A stretch of DNA of 64,000 nucleotides from Cupriavidus taiwanensis. Its GTDB lineage: Bacteria > Pseudomonadota > Gammaproteobacteria > Burkholderiales > Burkholderiaceae. The stretch lies in NCBI RefSeq assembly GCF_900250115.1, contig NZ_LT984803.1, positions 930,001 through 994,000 of the forward strand, in the 5' to 3' direction. This document shows, piece after piece, positions 25,630 through 34,434 of this stretch (its first letter is position 1; each line of letters begins with the position of its first letter). A program made the translations under genes and the position numbers. The notes under the pieces are model-generated. The model was not told where the DNA came from. It was given only the letters and a program-made list of their open reading frames with translations, and searched no databases.

Positions 25630-27951
25630 ATGAGCAGCAAGAACGGCGGTGATGCACCGCAACATGCCCCGAACAGTCCTGAAGCGCAGCTGCGCCTCGC
25701 CGCGCTGGAATACCACCGCAGCCCGACCAAGGGCAAGATCCAGGTCACCGCGACCAAGGCGCTGTCCAACCAGCGCGACCTGTCGCTGGCCTACTCGCCG
25801 GGCGTAGCGTACGCCTGCGAGGAGATTGCCAAGGATCCCGCCACCGCCGCCGAATACACCTCGCGCGCCAACCTGGTGGCCGTGATCACCAACGGCACCG
25901 CCGTGCTGGGCCTGGGCGACATCGGCCCGCTTGCCGGCAAGCCGGTGATGGAGGGCAAGGGCTGCCTGTTCAAGAAGTTCGCCGGCATCGACGTGTTCGA
26001 CATCGAGCTCGACGCGCGCGATCCGGACCAGATCGTCGAGATCGTCGCCGCGCTCGAGCCCACGCTGGGCGGCGTCAACCTGGAAGACATCAAGGCGCCC
26101 GAGTGCTTCTACATCGAGCAGAAGCTGCGCGAGCGCATGAACATCCCCGTGTTCCACGACGACCAGCATGGCACCGCGATCATCTCGGCGGCGGCGCTGC
26201 TGAACGGCCTGAAGGTGGTCGGCAAGGACATCGCCAAGGTCAGGATGGCGGTGTCGGGCGCCGGCGCTGCCGCGATCGCCTGCCTGGACACCATGGTGAG
26301 CCTGGGCGTGAAGCGCGAGAACATCTCGGTGGTCGATTCCAAGGGCGTGATCCATGTGGGCCGCGACGCCAACATGGAAGCCAACAAGGCGCGCTACGCG
26401 CAGGACACCTCGGCGCGCACGCTGGCCGACATCGTCAAGGGCGCCGACGTGTTCCTGGGCTGCTCGACCGCCGGCGTGCTGACCGGCGACATGGTCAAGA
26501 CCATGGCCGACCAGCCCATCATCCTGGCGCTGGCCAACCCCGAGCCCGAGATCCGCCCGGAAGTGGCCAAGGCCGCGCGGCCGGACTGCATCATCGCCAC
26601 CGGCCGTTCGGACTACCCGAACCAGGTCAACAACGTGCTGTGCTTCCCGTACATCTTCCGCGGCGCGCTCGATTGCGGCGCCACCAAGATCACGGAAGCG
26701 ATGAAGCTGGCCTGCGTCAAGGCCATCGCCGAGCTGGCCGAGGCCGAGCTCAACGACGCCGTCGCCGCCGCCTACGGTGGCCGCGAGCTGAAGTTCGGCC
26801 CCGACTACATCATCCCGACGCCGTTCGACCAGCGCCTGATCGAGAAGATCGCGCCGGCGGTGGCCAAGGCCGCCGCAGAGTCCGGCGTGGCCACGCGCCC
26901 GATCCAGGACCTGGAAGCGTATCGCCAGCAGCTGTCCACCTACGTCTACCACACCGGCCTGATCATGAAGCCGGTGTTCTCGGCCGCCAAGGCCGCGCCC
27001 AAGCGCGTGGCCTATGCCGAGGGCGAGGAAGAGCGCGTGCTGCGCGCGGTGCAGTCGGTGGTCGACGAAGGCCTGGCGCGTCCGATCCTGATCGGCCGCC
27101 CGCACGTGATCCAGATGCGCATCGACAAGGCCGGCCTGCGCCTGAAGCCGGGCGTTGACTTCGAGCTGATCAACCCCGAGGACGATCCGCGCTACCGCGC
27201 CTACCACGAGGCCTACCACGCGCTGCGCGGCCGCGACGGCGTGACGCCGGACATGGCCAAGGTGGCGCTGCGCCGCTCCAACACGCTGATCGGCACCATG
27301 CTGATGCACATGGGCGACGCCGACGCGCTGCTTTGCGGCACCGTGGGCCGCTTCGAGGCGCACCTCGAGCACGTGCGCGACGTGATCGGCCTGGCGCCGG
27401 GCGCGCATGTGTTCGCCGCGATGAACGCGCTGATGCTGGAGAAGTACACGCTGTTCATCACCGACACCTTCGTCAACGACGACCCCAGCGCGGAACAGCT
27501 GGCGGCCATCGCCCAACTGGCCGCGGAAGAGATCGCGCGCTTCGGCCTGCAGCCCAAGGTGGCGCTGATGTCGCACTCGATGTTCGGCTCGTCGACGCGG
27601 CCGTCGGCGCGAAAAATGCGCGAGGCCGCGCAGATCCTTGCGCGCGAGGCGCCGCACCTGGAAGTCGAAGGCGAGATGCAGGGCGATGCCGCCCTGGTCG
27701 AGGACGTGCGCCGCCACTTCCTGCCGTCTACCAAGCTGGCCGGCAGCGCCAACCTGCTGGTGATGCCGACGCTGGACGCCGCCAACATTGCCTTCAACCT
27801 GCTCAAGATCACGGGCGGGCAGGGCGTGACGGTGGGGCCGATCCTGCTGGGCGCGGCCAAGCCCGTGCACATCCTCAACCCGCAGGCCACCACCCGCCGG
27901 ATCGTCAACATGACGGCCGTCGCCGTGGCCGAGTCCAACGCGGTGCGCTGA
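25630..27951 (+). CDS. maeB: NADP-dependent malic enzyme MaeB
   Basis: 773 aa, the two-domain MaeB type: malic enzyme (about 1-430) fused to a phosphotransacetylase-like domain (about 430-760). It oxidatively decarboxylates malate to pyruvate, supplying NADPH. The substrate/metal region [16 protein letters not shown] and the Rossmann motif [13 protein letters not shown] are clear; the C-terminal domain has the PTA pattern but is thought to be regulatory, responding to acetyl-CoA. Start 25630 (MSSKNGG) fits family length; the frame from 25564 is not supported. A terminator follows. Confidence 0.95.
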   Translation: MSSKNGGDAPQHAPNSPEAQLRLAALEYHRSPTKGKIQVTATKALSNQRDLSLAYSPGVAYACEEIAKDPATAAEYTSRANLVAVITNGTAVLGLGDIGPLAGKPVMEGKGCLFKKFAGIDVFDIELDARDPDQIVEIVAALEPTLGGVNLEDIKAPECFYIEQKLRERMNIPVFHDDQHGTAIISAAALLNGLKVVGKDIAKVRMAVSGAGAAAIACLDTMVSLGVKRENISVVDSKGVIHVGRDANMEANKARYAQDTSARTLADIVKGADVFLGCSTAGVLTGDMVKTMADQPIILALANPEPEIRPEVAKAARPDCIIATGRSDYPNQVNNVLCFPYIFRGALDCGATKITEAMKLACVKAIAELAEAELNDAVAAAYGGRELKFGPDYIIPTPFDQRLIEKIAPAVAKAAAESGVATRPIQDLEAYRQQLSTYVYHTGLIMKPVFSAAKAAPKRVAYAEGEEERVLRAVQSVVDEGLARPILIGRPHVIQMRIDKAGLRLKPGVDFELINPEDDPRYRAYHEAYHALRGRDGVTPDMAKVALRRSNTLIGTMLMHMGDADALLCGTVGRFEAHLEHVRDVIGLAPGAHVFAAMNALMLEKYTLFITDTFVNDDPSAEQLAAIAQLAAEEIARFGLQPKVALMSHSMFGSSTRPSARKMREAAQILAREAPHLEVEGEMQGDAALVEDVRRHFLPSTKLAGSANLLVMPTLDAANIAFNLLKITGGQGVTVGPILLGAAKPVHILNPQATTRRIVNMTAVAVAESNAVR

Positions 27952-27973
27952 TTCGGCGCGCAGTCCGCCATGC

Positions 27974-28007
27974 AAAAAGCCGGGTCGATGACCCGGCTTT
28001 TTGTTTG
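27974..28007 (+). terminator. rho-independent terminator after maeB
   Basis: Perfect 12-bp stem AAAAAGCCGGGT / ACCCGGCTTTTT with 5-base loop, ending in T-rich sequence (TTTTTGTTTG); symmetric enough to stop transcription from either side. Confidence 0.93.
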
Positions 28008-28051
28008 TTGCCCCGCCGCATCGGTGCGGCAAGGGGCGGTTGGGGTGGTGG

Positions 28052-28297
28052 CTACTGCAGCACGTTGTACTGCTCGCGCATGACCACGATGATCGATTTC
28101 GCCGCTGCGAGCTGGTGACCCAGGTTGTCGACGGACTCCTGCGGGAAATCGACCTCCGCGCTCCAGTTGCAACCGGTATGGTCAGGCTGGTGCATTCGCA
28201 CCGCGTGCAGCTCGCATTCGCCGCACTCGGGGTTGTTGTCGAGGCACTGGTTCAGGATGGCCATCAGTTCCGAACGGGTCTTCGCGTATCGCCGCAT
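28052..28297 (-). CDS. hypothetical cysteine-containing protein, 81 aa
   Basis: No named family recognised. Four cysteines (LNQCLDNNPECGECEL and TGCNW) could bind a metal or form disulfides, and the C-terminus is helical. The ribosome-binding site CGAGGTGACAC precedes the ATG at 28297. Convergent with maeB across its terminator. Cytoplasmic by absence of a signal peptide. Confidence 0.65.
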   Translation of the reverse strand: MRRYAKTRSELMAILNQCLDNNPECGECELHAVRMHQPDHTGCNWSAEVDFPQESVDNLGHQLAAAKSIIVVMREQYNVLQ

Positions 28298-28471
28298 GTG
28301 TCACCTCGCTGTCATGGTTTTTGAGGCCTGGAACACCAATCTAGGAAGCGCGCCGGGGCCATTCCAATTGAATCCGCCTATGGAGCGGCAGTTTCCCATC
28401 CGCCACGGCATGGCGCAGCGCAGCATGGCTGCGCGCCACCGGTGACGCGCGAGGCGCCTCGTCGCCAATAG

Positions 28472-28496
28472 AAAAAGCCCGCCGGAAAGGCGGGCT
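28472..28496 (-). terminator. rho-independent terminator after the porin gene
   Basis: On the minus strand AGCCCGCC-(5 nt)-GGCGGGCT then TTTTTC, 30 bp beyond the porin stop codon. Confidence 0.9.
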
Positions 28497-28525
28497 CCAG
28501 TGCTGCCGGTGACGCGCTCAGCGCA

Positions 28526-29593
28526 TCAGAATTTGTGGCGCACGCCAACGCCGAAGGTATCGCCGTGCTCGATGCCGGTGATCTTGTCGTAGTAATAGGC
28601 GGCGTACACGTCGGTGCGCTTGGACAGGTTGTAGTCGTAGGCGACGGCAAAGGTGTTGCGCTTGAAGTCGCCCAGCGAGTTGTCGACCTTGCCGTAGGCG
28701 TACGACGCCAGCAGGTTGCCGGCGCCGATCGGCACCGAGGCGCCGAACTGGCCGTCGATGTGCTTGATGTCGCCCGACGGCGCGGTGGTGGCGCGGGTCT
28801 TGATGTACTGGCCCTGCGCGAACAGCTTGACCACCTTGAAGTCATAGGACAGGCCGAGCTGCGCGGCGTCCTGGCGCGACAGGCCGATGTCGGACATGTC
28901 GGTCGGCACGTTGTTGAAGCGCACCTGCTGGTAGGCCACGGTCGCGGCGAACGGGCCGTTGAAGTACAGGACGTTGCCGCCGAACTTCTGCTTGCCCGCG
29001 GCGCCCGGCTGCTCGCCGAAGCCGTAGATGAAGTTGGCGGTCAGGCCGCCGAAGTTCGGCGTGCTGTACACCACCGAGTTGTTCCAGCCCGAATCGCCGA
29101 TGATGCCGGGATCGGCAACGGCGCCGCTGACCGCGCCGAAGTAGGTGTGGAAGATCGTCGGCGAGAACACGTAGGAGTCGACCAGCGGGTTGAACAGGAT
29201 GGTCGAGATGAAGTACGGCGTGGTGTTGCGGCCCAGCTTGATGGTGCCGGCCTTGTCGTTCTGCAGGCCGACATAGGCGTTGCGGCTGAACATCGAGTCG
29301 CCGTTGAAGCGGCCGCTGCTGCCGCTGTCAGTGCGGAAGAAGCCGTTCAGGTCGAAGATCGCCTTGGTGCCGCCGCCCAGGTCTTCGGTGCCCTTGATGC
29401 CCCAGTAGGACGTCTGCATGCCGCCCGAATTGGCTACCCAGGCGCGCTCGCCCGAACCCGGGCTTTTCACGCCGCCGACGAACATGTCAGCCTGGCCGTA
29501 CAGCGTGACGCTGGACTGGGCCATGGCAGCGCCGGAAAAAAGGGTAGCCGCTACCGCCGCCAGCTTGAGCGCCGGCTTGTACTGCTTCTGCAT
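28526..29593 (-). CDS. Gram-negative porin (Burkholderiales Omp32/OmpC type)
   Basis: 355 aa. A cleavable signal peptide (LKLAAVAATLFSGAAMA) is followed by the porin start QSSVTLYGQADMFVGGV, the usual N-terminal strand of beta-proteobacterial 16-strand trimeric porins. The protein ends with the aromatic C-terminal signature (GVRHKF) needed for Bam insertion. Loop sequences are poorly conserved so selectivity cannot be told. It sits directly after the uraD gene of the purine cluster on the same strand, but 180 bp away and with its own terminator. A role in purine or urate uptake is only a suggestion. GGAGG gives the start. Confidence 0.92.
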   Translation of the reverse strand: MQKQYKPALKLAAVAATLFSGAAMAQSSVTLYGQADMFVGGVKSPGSGERAWVANSGGMQTSYWGIKGTEDLGGGTKAIFDLNGFFRTDSGSSGRFNGDSMFSRNAYVGLQNDKAGTIKLGRNTTPYFISTILFNPLVDSYVFSPTIFHTYFGAVSGAVADPGIIGDSGWNNSVVYSTPNFGGLTANFIYGFGEQPGAAGKQKFGGNVLYFNGPFAATVAYQQVRFNNVPTDMSDIGLSRQDAAQLGLSYDFKVVKLFAQGQYIKTRATTAPSGDIKHIDGQFGASVPIGAGNLLASYAYGKVDNSLGDFKRNTFAVAYDYNLSKRTDVYAAYYYDKITGIEHGDTFGVGVRHKF

Positions 29594-29773
29594 TGTTAGA
29601 CCTCCGTGGTTTTGATCCTGCTTGGAACGTTGTGTACTGGGTCCCTGACGGGTTCTTGTCATGTCTTTGTGCTTTTATTCGTGCCGCCTGGCCAGGGCTC
29701 GGTGTGTGTTGCTGTGGGGGGCCGGCGGCATCGGGGTACAGCGTTTTTTGTTATACAGGTGACGCTTTTTTGC

Positions 29774-30292
29774 TCACGCGGATACTAAGTCGTCAAGACG
29801 GAACTGCGCAATGCGATGGATCTGGTTGATGCAAGTTTGCAACTCCTGCTGCGGCGTGTTTTCGATGCGGCGCGCGAACTCGGCGATGATGCCGTGGCGG
29901 TCGTAGCCGCGCACCGCCAGGATGAACGGGAAGCCAAATTTCTGGTTGTACGCCGCGTTGAGTGACTGCAGGCGCTCGAACTCCTCGGGCGTGCACTGGT
30001 TCAGGCCGGCGCCGCCCTGCTCGCGCGTCGATTCGGCGGTCAGCTCGCCGCGCACGGCGGCCTTGCCAGCCAGCTCCGGGTGGGCGCGCACCAGCTTCAA
30101 CTGCGCCGCCTCGCCGGCTTCATCGACAGCCTGGCGCAGCGCCTGCGCCAGCGCGGCGCCATCGGCGAAGGGCCGTTGCGCGGCCGCGGTCTCGGCAAAC
30201 CACGGCGAATGTTCGTAGATGCCGCCCAGCACCTGCACGAATTCCGCGACCGGCATGGTGTTGAGTTGGGCGATGGTGTAGGTCTGGCTCAT
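29774..30292 (-). CDS. uraD: OHCU decarboxylase UraD
   Basis: 172 aa, single domain. It converts 2-oxo-4-hydroxy-4-carboxy-5-ureidoimidazoline to S-allantoin, the third step from urate. The conserved segments AHPELAGKAAV (with the catalytic histidine), STREQGGAGLNQC and FPFILAVRGYDR are present. It starts inside the stop of puuE (ATGA overlap at 30289-30292), so the two are translationally coupled. The start at 30292 follows that overlap. Soluble, cytoplasmic. Confidence 0.95.
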   Translation of the reverse strand: MSQTYTIAQLNTMPVAEFVQVLGGIYEHSPWFAETAAAQRPFADGAALAQALRQAVDEAGEAAQLKLVRAHPELAGKAAVRGELTAESTREQGGAGLNQCTPEEFERLQSLNAAYNQKFGFPFILAVRGYDRHGIIAEFARRIENTPQQELQTCINQIHRIAQFRLDDLVSA

Positions 30293-31239
30293 GCTTGGTT
30301 CCGGGGAGTGTAGGGATGGATGGCGGCCCAGTGCCGGGCGATGTCGACACGGCGGCAGATCCACACCTTGTCGTGCCCCTGCACGTAATCAAGAAAGCGC
30401 TGCAGCGCGCGGAAGCGGCCCGGGCGGCCGAGCAGGCGGCAGTGCATGCCGATCGACAGCATCTTGGGGCTGTCCTGGCCGCTCGGGTCGCCTTCCTCGT
30501 ACAGCACGTCGAACGCGTCCTTCAGGTACTGGAAGAAGTGCTCGCCGGTGTTGAAGCCCTGCGGCGTGGCGAAGCGCATGTCGTTCGAGTCGAGCGTGTA
30601 CGGCACCACCAGGTGCGGCTTCTTCTCGCCGCCGGTGACTTCGACCTCGGTCCAGAACGGCAGGTCGTCGCCGTAGTAGTCGGAGTCATAGAGGAAGCCG
30701 CCGTGCTCGACCACCAGGCGGCGCGTGTTGGGGCTGTCGCGGCCGGTGTACCAGCCCAGCGGCAACTCGCCGGTCAGGTCCTTGATGATCTGCATGCCGA
30801 TGCGCATGTGCTCGCGCTCGGTGGCTTCGTCGATGTTCTGGTAGTGGATCCAGCGCCAGCCGTGGCAGGCGATCTCGTGGCCCAGCTCGACGAAGGCGCG
30901 GGTCAGCTCCGGATGGCGCTGCAGCGCCATCGACACGCCGAAGATGGTCAGCGGCAGGCCGCGCTTTTCGAATTCGCGCAGGAGGCGCCAGACGCCGGCG
31001 CGCGAGCCGTATTCGTAGATGCCCTCCATGCTCATGTGGCGGTCGGGATAGGCCGCGGCGCCGACGATCTCGGACAGGAACTGCTCGGAGGCGGCGTCGC
31101 CGTGCAGCACGCAGTTCTCGCCGCCTTCTTCGTAGTTGAGCACGAACTGCAGCGCGACGCGCGCGCCGCCCGGCCAGCGGGCGTGCGGCGGACGGGCGCC
31201 GTAACCGATGAGATCGCGTGGATAGTTATCGTTGGTCAT
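30289..31239 (-). CDS. puuE: allantoinase PuuE (polysaccharide-deacetylase family)
   Basis: 316 aa, full length. Metal-dependent allantoinase of the deacetylase superfamily that opens allantoin to allantoate; it is unrelated to the amidohydrolase-type AllB. Family features: NYPRDLIGYGARPP at the start, FVLNYEEGGENCVLHGD, the histidine motif EIACHGWRWIHYQ, and GWYTGRDSPNTRRL. It belongs to the urate cluster, upstream of uraD with a 4-bp overlap. The order puuE-uraD is common in purine clusters. The gap upstream to the permease gene is 157 bp, and it may be cotranscribed with it. Confidence 0.93.
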   Translation of the reverse strand: MTNDNYPRDLIGYGARPPHARWPGGARVALQFVLNYEEGGENCVLHGDAASEQFLSEIVGAAAYPDRHMSMEGIYEYGSRAGVWRLLREFEKRGLPLTIFGVSMALQRHPELTRAFVELGHEIACHGWRWIHYQNIDEATEREHMRIGMQIIKDLTGELPLGWYTGRDSPNTRRLVVEHGGFLYDSDYYGDDLPFWTEVEVTGGEKKPHLVVPYTLDSNDMRFATPQGFNTGEHFFQYLKDAFDVLYEEGDPSGQDSPKMLSIGMHCRLLGRPGRFRALQRFLDYVQGHDKVWICRRVDIARHWAAIHPYTPRNQA

Positions 31240-31396
31240 GTGTCGTTGCTTGCTTCAGGAAACCACCCGGCACCGCCGTCCCGCCGCAGGCGCCACCGTC
31301 ACGCAATGAGCGTGCCAGTGGTGCCAGCGTCGGCGCCGGTACTGCTTCGGGCCGGCCCCCTGCGGGGGCGGCGGCCCAGCCTTGCCGGTACTTCGA

Positions 31397-32803
31397 TTAC
31401 TCGGTGCCGTGCGAGTTGGCCGCGGCGTTGCGCATGGCCTCTTCGCGCGACTGGATGCCGTTGTAGAACAGGTTCAGCGCCACCGCGACGATGGTGCCGA
31501 GCACGATGCCGCTGTGAGTGAACGGGCTGGTCCACTTGGGCAGGTACTGGAAGAACGTCGGCGCCAGCGTCGGGATCATGCCGAAGCCGATCGAGATGGC
31601 GACGATGAACAGGTTGTGGCGGTTGCGGTTGAAATCGCACGCGCCCAGGATGCGGATGCCGGTGGCTGCCACCATGCCGAACATCACGATGCCGGCGCCG
31701 CCCAGCACGAACTGCGGCACCGAGGCCACCACGTGGGCCATCTTGGGGAACAGGCCGAAGGCGATCAGGATGATGCCGCCGGCCGCCGCCACGTAGCGCG
31801 AGCGCACGCCGGTCACCGTCACCAGGCCCACGTTCTGCGAGAACGAGGTGTAGGGGAAGGTGTTGAAGATGCCGCCGATCACCGTGCCCAGGCCGTCGGC
31901 GCGCAGGCCGCGGGTCAGGTCCTGGTTGCTCAGCTTCTTGCCGGTGATGTCCGACAGGGCCAGGAACATGCCGGTCGACTCCACCAGCGTGATCAGCATG
32001 ACGATGCACATCGACAGGATCGCGGTCACTTCGAAGGTCGGCATGCCGAAGTGCAGCGGCGTGATGACGGCGACGAGGCTGGCTTCATCTAGGCCGTCGA
32101 ACGACACCTTGCCCATCGCCATTGCCGCCAGCGTGCCGGCGATAATGCCCAGCAGCACCGCGCAGTTGGCCACCAGGCCGCGGCCGTACTTGGTCAGCAG
32201 CAGGATGATGACCAGCGTCAGGCCCGCGATGCCAAGGTTGGCCAGGTCGCCATAGGCGAGGTTGGGCACTTCCTTGGCGACGCCGTCGATGACCGCGCGC
32301 GTTGTGGGCTGGCCGCCGGCCGACCAGTTGATGGCCACGCGCATCAGCGACACGCCGATCAGCGTGATCACCGTGCCGGTCACCACCGGCGGGAACAGGC
32401 CGAGCATGCGCCCCATCATCGGCGAAATCAGGATGCCGAAGATCCCTGACGCAATCACTGCGCCGTAGATGCCGAGCAGGCCGACGTTGGGATCGGTGCC
32501 GATGGCGATCATCGGCGCCACCGAGGCGAAGGTCACGCCCATCATCACCGGCAGGCGGATACCGAATTTCCAGAAGCCGATGGCCTGGATCAGCGTGGCC
32601 AGGCCGGCGGCGAACAGGTCGGCGTTGATCAGGAAGGCCAGCTGGTCCTTGGGCAGCTTGAGCGCGCCACCCACGATCAGTGGCACGGCAACCGTGCCGG
32701 CGTACATCACCAGAACGTGCTGCAACCCGAGCGCGAGCAGGCGCCCGGAAGGCAAACGCTCGTTGGTGAGGTCCGTCGGGACCGTGGTGCTTGCGGAATT
32801 CAT
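31397..32803 (-). CDS. NCS2 nucleobase permease, probably urate/xanthine
   Basis: 468 aa with about 12-14 hydrophobic helices. NCS2 (UapA/UraA) family: proton-coupled uptake of purines or urate across the inner membrane. The family signature QNVGLVTVTGVRSRY is intact, preceded by the substrate-site acidic residue in TLVESTGMFLALSD. The start at 32803 follows a strong AAGGAGAGGAG site. It lies between the GntR regulator and puuE; location argues for urate, xanthine or uric acid derivatives as substrate. Specificity cannot be read from the sequence alone. Confidence 0.9.
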   Translation of the reverse strand: MNSASTTVPTDLTNERLPSGRLLALGLQHVLVMYAGTVAVPLIVGGALKLPKDQLAFLINADLFAAGLATLIQAIGFWKFGIRLPVMMGVTFASVAPMIAIGTDPNVGLLGIYGAVIASGIFGILISPMMGRMLGLFPPVVTGTVITLIGVSLMRVAINWSAGGQPTTRAVIDGVAKEVPNLAYGDLANLGIAGLTLVIILLLTKYGRGLVANCAVLLGIIAGTLAAMAMGKVSFDGLDEASLVAVITPLHFGMPTFEVTAILSMCIVMLITLVESTGMFLALSDITGKKLSNQDLTRGLRADGLGTVIGGIFNTFPYTSFSQNVGLVTVTGVRSRYVAAAGGIILIAFGLFPKMAHVVASVPQFVLGGAGIVMFGMVAATGIRILGACDFNRNRHNLFIVAISIGFGMIPTLAPTFFQYLPKWTSPFTHSGIVLGTIVAVALNLFYNGIQSREEAMRNAAANSHGTE

Positions 32804-32974
32804 TGGTGCGTCTCCTCTCCTTTGGTTTGATGGGAACGCCACGTCCGGTGCCGGCAGTTTGGTCGGTGTTGTTATGGGCCCATCGTCGCCGCGCTCTCGT
32901 TTGCACTGCCTGGGCGCGGTACTGACGACGGGCCTGCTGCCTTCTTCTTGCGGGGGCGTGACGGGAACACCGTG

Positions 32975-33751
32975 CTAGGTGGAGCGGCCTAGTACGCTGC
33001 GAAGATCGAAGTTGCCGGGTTCGTCGGGCTGCACGCGGTCGGCGCAGGCGCCAAGGTGGTGCGCCATGCGCGACTGGGCCAGTGCGGCGTTGCCCTGTTC
33101 GAGGGCGTCGAGGATTTCTTCGTGCTCGTCGAACGAGCAGGCGTTGTTGCCCGGCGCTTCCACGCTGGCGATCATCAGCGTGGTGCGCGACACCAGGCGG
33201 CGCATCATGTTGACCAGCAGCGCATTGCCCGACAGTTCCGCCAGCGCGGTGTGGAATTCGGCGGAGAGGCGGATCCACTTGGGGCGGTCGTGCGTCAGGA
33301 AGGCCTGGCGCTCGTTGGCCACCATCTGGCGCAGCGGCGCGATCACGGCCTTGACGTCAGGCATGCCGGCCAGCTTTTCCAGCACCGCGCGCTCCAGCAT
33401 CTGGCGCAGCTCGAACATGTCGTGCGCTTCGTCGGTGGACGGGCTGGCGATAAAGGCGCCGCGGTTGGGCTCGAGGTCGACCATGCCGTCCGCCGCCAGG
33501 TGCGACAGCACCTTGCGCACGGTGTGGCGCGCGGTGGCATAGATCTCGCAAAGCGAATGCTCGGTGAGCTTGGTGCGCGGCGGCAGCCGGTGCTCCATGA
33601 TCGCGTCGTAGATCTCGTGGTACATGCGCTCCTCGACCGAGCCCTTGCGCGCGGGCTTGGCGGGCTTGCCCGCGGTCTCGGTCGGCTCGCCGACGTTGGA
33701 TTCGGCCTTGGATTCGGCGTTGGCGGCAATCAGCTTCAGGCTCTTGGACAT
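32975..33751 (-). CDS. GntR-family regulator (FCD type) of purine/urate genes
   Basis: 258 aa. After a charged, disordered N-terminus (about 36 residues) comes a GntR winged helix (RMYHEIYDAIMEHRLPPRTK ... ATARHTVRKVLSHLAADGMV) and then a FCD ligand-binding domain with the helical pattern FELRQMLERAVLEKL and the metal/ligand histidines in EFHTALAELSGNALL and RMAHHLGAC. It probably represses the divergent uraH-puuD operon until a purine breakdown product binds. Location between the two urate arms supports this. The specific ligand is unknown. Confidence 0.92.
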   Translation of the reverse strand: MSKSLKLIAANAESKAESNVGEPTETAGKPAKPARKGSVEERMYHEIYDAIMEHRLPPRTKLTEHSLCEIYATARHTVRKVLSHLAADGMVDLEPNRGAFIASPSTDEAHDMFELRQMLERAVLEKLAGMPDVKAVIAPLRQMVANERQAFLTHDRPKWIRLSAEFHTALAELSGNALLVNMMRRLVSRTTLMIASVEAPGNNACSFDEHEEILDALEQGNAALAQSRMAHHLGACADRVQPDEPGNFDLRSVLGRST

Positions 33752-33814
33752 CGTGGCACCAGCAGGTCAGGCAGGGCACCGTAAATCCTGCGTATCAGGG
33801 TACGGTGATCCAAA

Positions 33815-33828
33815 AATTGTTGACAATT
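33815..33828. promoter_or_regulatory. operator-like palindrome with embedded -35 element
   Basis: AATTGTT-GACAATT is a near-perfect palindrome in the 298-bp region between the GntR gene and uraH. The bases TTGACA at 33820-33825 form a perfect -35 hexamer pointing toward uraH, but no good -10 is seen 17 bp on, so promoter assignment is tentative. Binding by the GntR protein would cover it. Confidence 0.55.
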
Positions 33829-33847
33829 ATTTGGTTACGGCCTCAAT

Positions 33848-33859
33848 ATTGTCAACAAA
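33848..33859. promoter_or_regulatory. second copy of the palindromic operator motif
   Basis: ATTGTCAACAAA; read on the minus strand it contains TTGTTGACAAT, the same sequence as the first site, in opposite orientation. A weaker half copy (TTTTCGACAA) lies at 33871-33880. Confidence 0.5.
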
Positions 33860-34049
33860 ACCAACTCAGGTTTTCGACAACTCAGGGAAATCCCTGAATT
33901 GCCAACGGGGAAGTGCAGGCGCATTGTCGCCACGCACCAACCCAGCGCCGGGATGCGTTACCAGACGTACCGAGCGGGCACCATCCCACACATGGTGCTA
34001 GTGAAGGCAGCGGCGCCCCTCACAACCCAATCGCAAAAGGACAAATACG

Positions 34050-34403
34050 ATGGGACGCTTGACCACCCATGTTCTCGACACCGCTGCGGGCACGCCCGGG
34101 CAGGGCATGTCGATTACTCTCCATAAAATTGTCGACAATCGTAGGGAAACCCTCAAGACCGTGGTCACCAACCACGACGGCCGCTGCGACCAGCCCCTGC
34201 TGGAAGGCGCCGACCTTGCCGCGGGGGTGTACGAGCTGGAGTTCGCCGCCGGCGACTACTTCCGCGCCCAGGGCGTGAAGCTGCCCGAGCCGGCCTTCCT
34301 CGACGTGGTGCCGCTGCGCTTCGGCATTGCCGACGTCAACGCGCACTATCACGTGCCCCTCCTGGTTTCGCCCTGGTCGTACTCGACCTACCGCGGCAGC
34401 TGA
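34050..34403 (+). CDS. uraH: 5-hydroxyisourate hydrolase UraH
   Basis: 117 aa transthyretin-like protein. It hydrolyses 5-hydroxyisourate to OHCU, the second step after urate oxidation. Diagnostic features: the N-terminal histidine in TTHVLDTAAGTPGQ, the H-x-H in NAHYHVPLLVSPWSYSTY, and the C-terminal tetrapeptide YRGS that defines the enzyme against transthyretin. Soluble and cytoplasmic. AGGA precedes the ATG. It is the first gene of a two-gene operon with puuD (31-bp gap). Codons 27-30 contain a perfect copy of the presumed GntR operator. Confidence 0.96.
   Translation: MGRLTTHVLDTAAGTPGQGMSITLHKIVDNRRETLKTVVTNHDGRCDQPLLEGADLAAGVYELEFAAGDYFRAQGVKLPEPAFLDVVPLRFGIADVNAHYHVPLLVSPWSYSTYRGS
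34128..34139. promoter_or_regulatory. operator-like palindrome inside uraH
   Basis: ATTGTCGACAAT is a perfect 12-bp palindrome of the same type as the two sites upstream, but it lies inside the uraH coding region (codons for K-I-V-D-N). It is about 300 bp from the first site, a distance suited to looping or roadblock repression. Function is inferred. Confidence 0.45.
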
Positions 34404-34434
34404 AGCGGTGGCATAGGGAAACAGGAGACAAGAC

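Noticed and set aside
25477..28032. 851-codon minus frame opposite maeB
   Set aside because: Antisense shadow of a complete malic enzyme; no recognisable domain.
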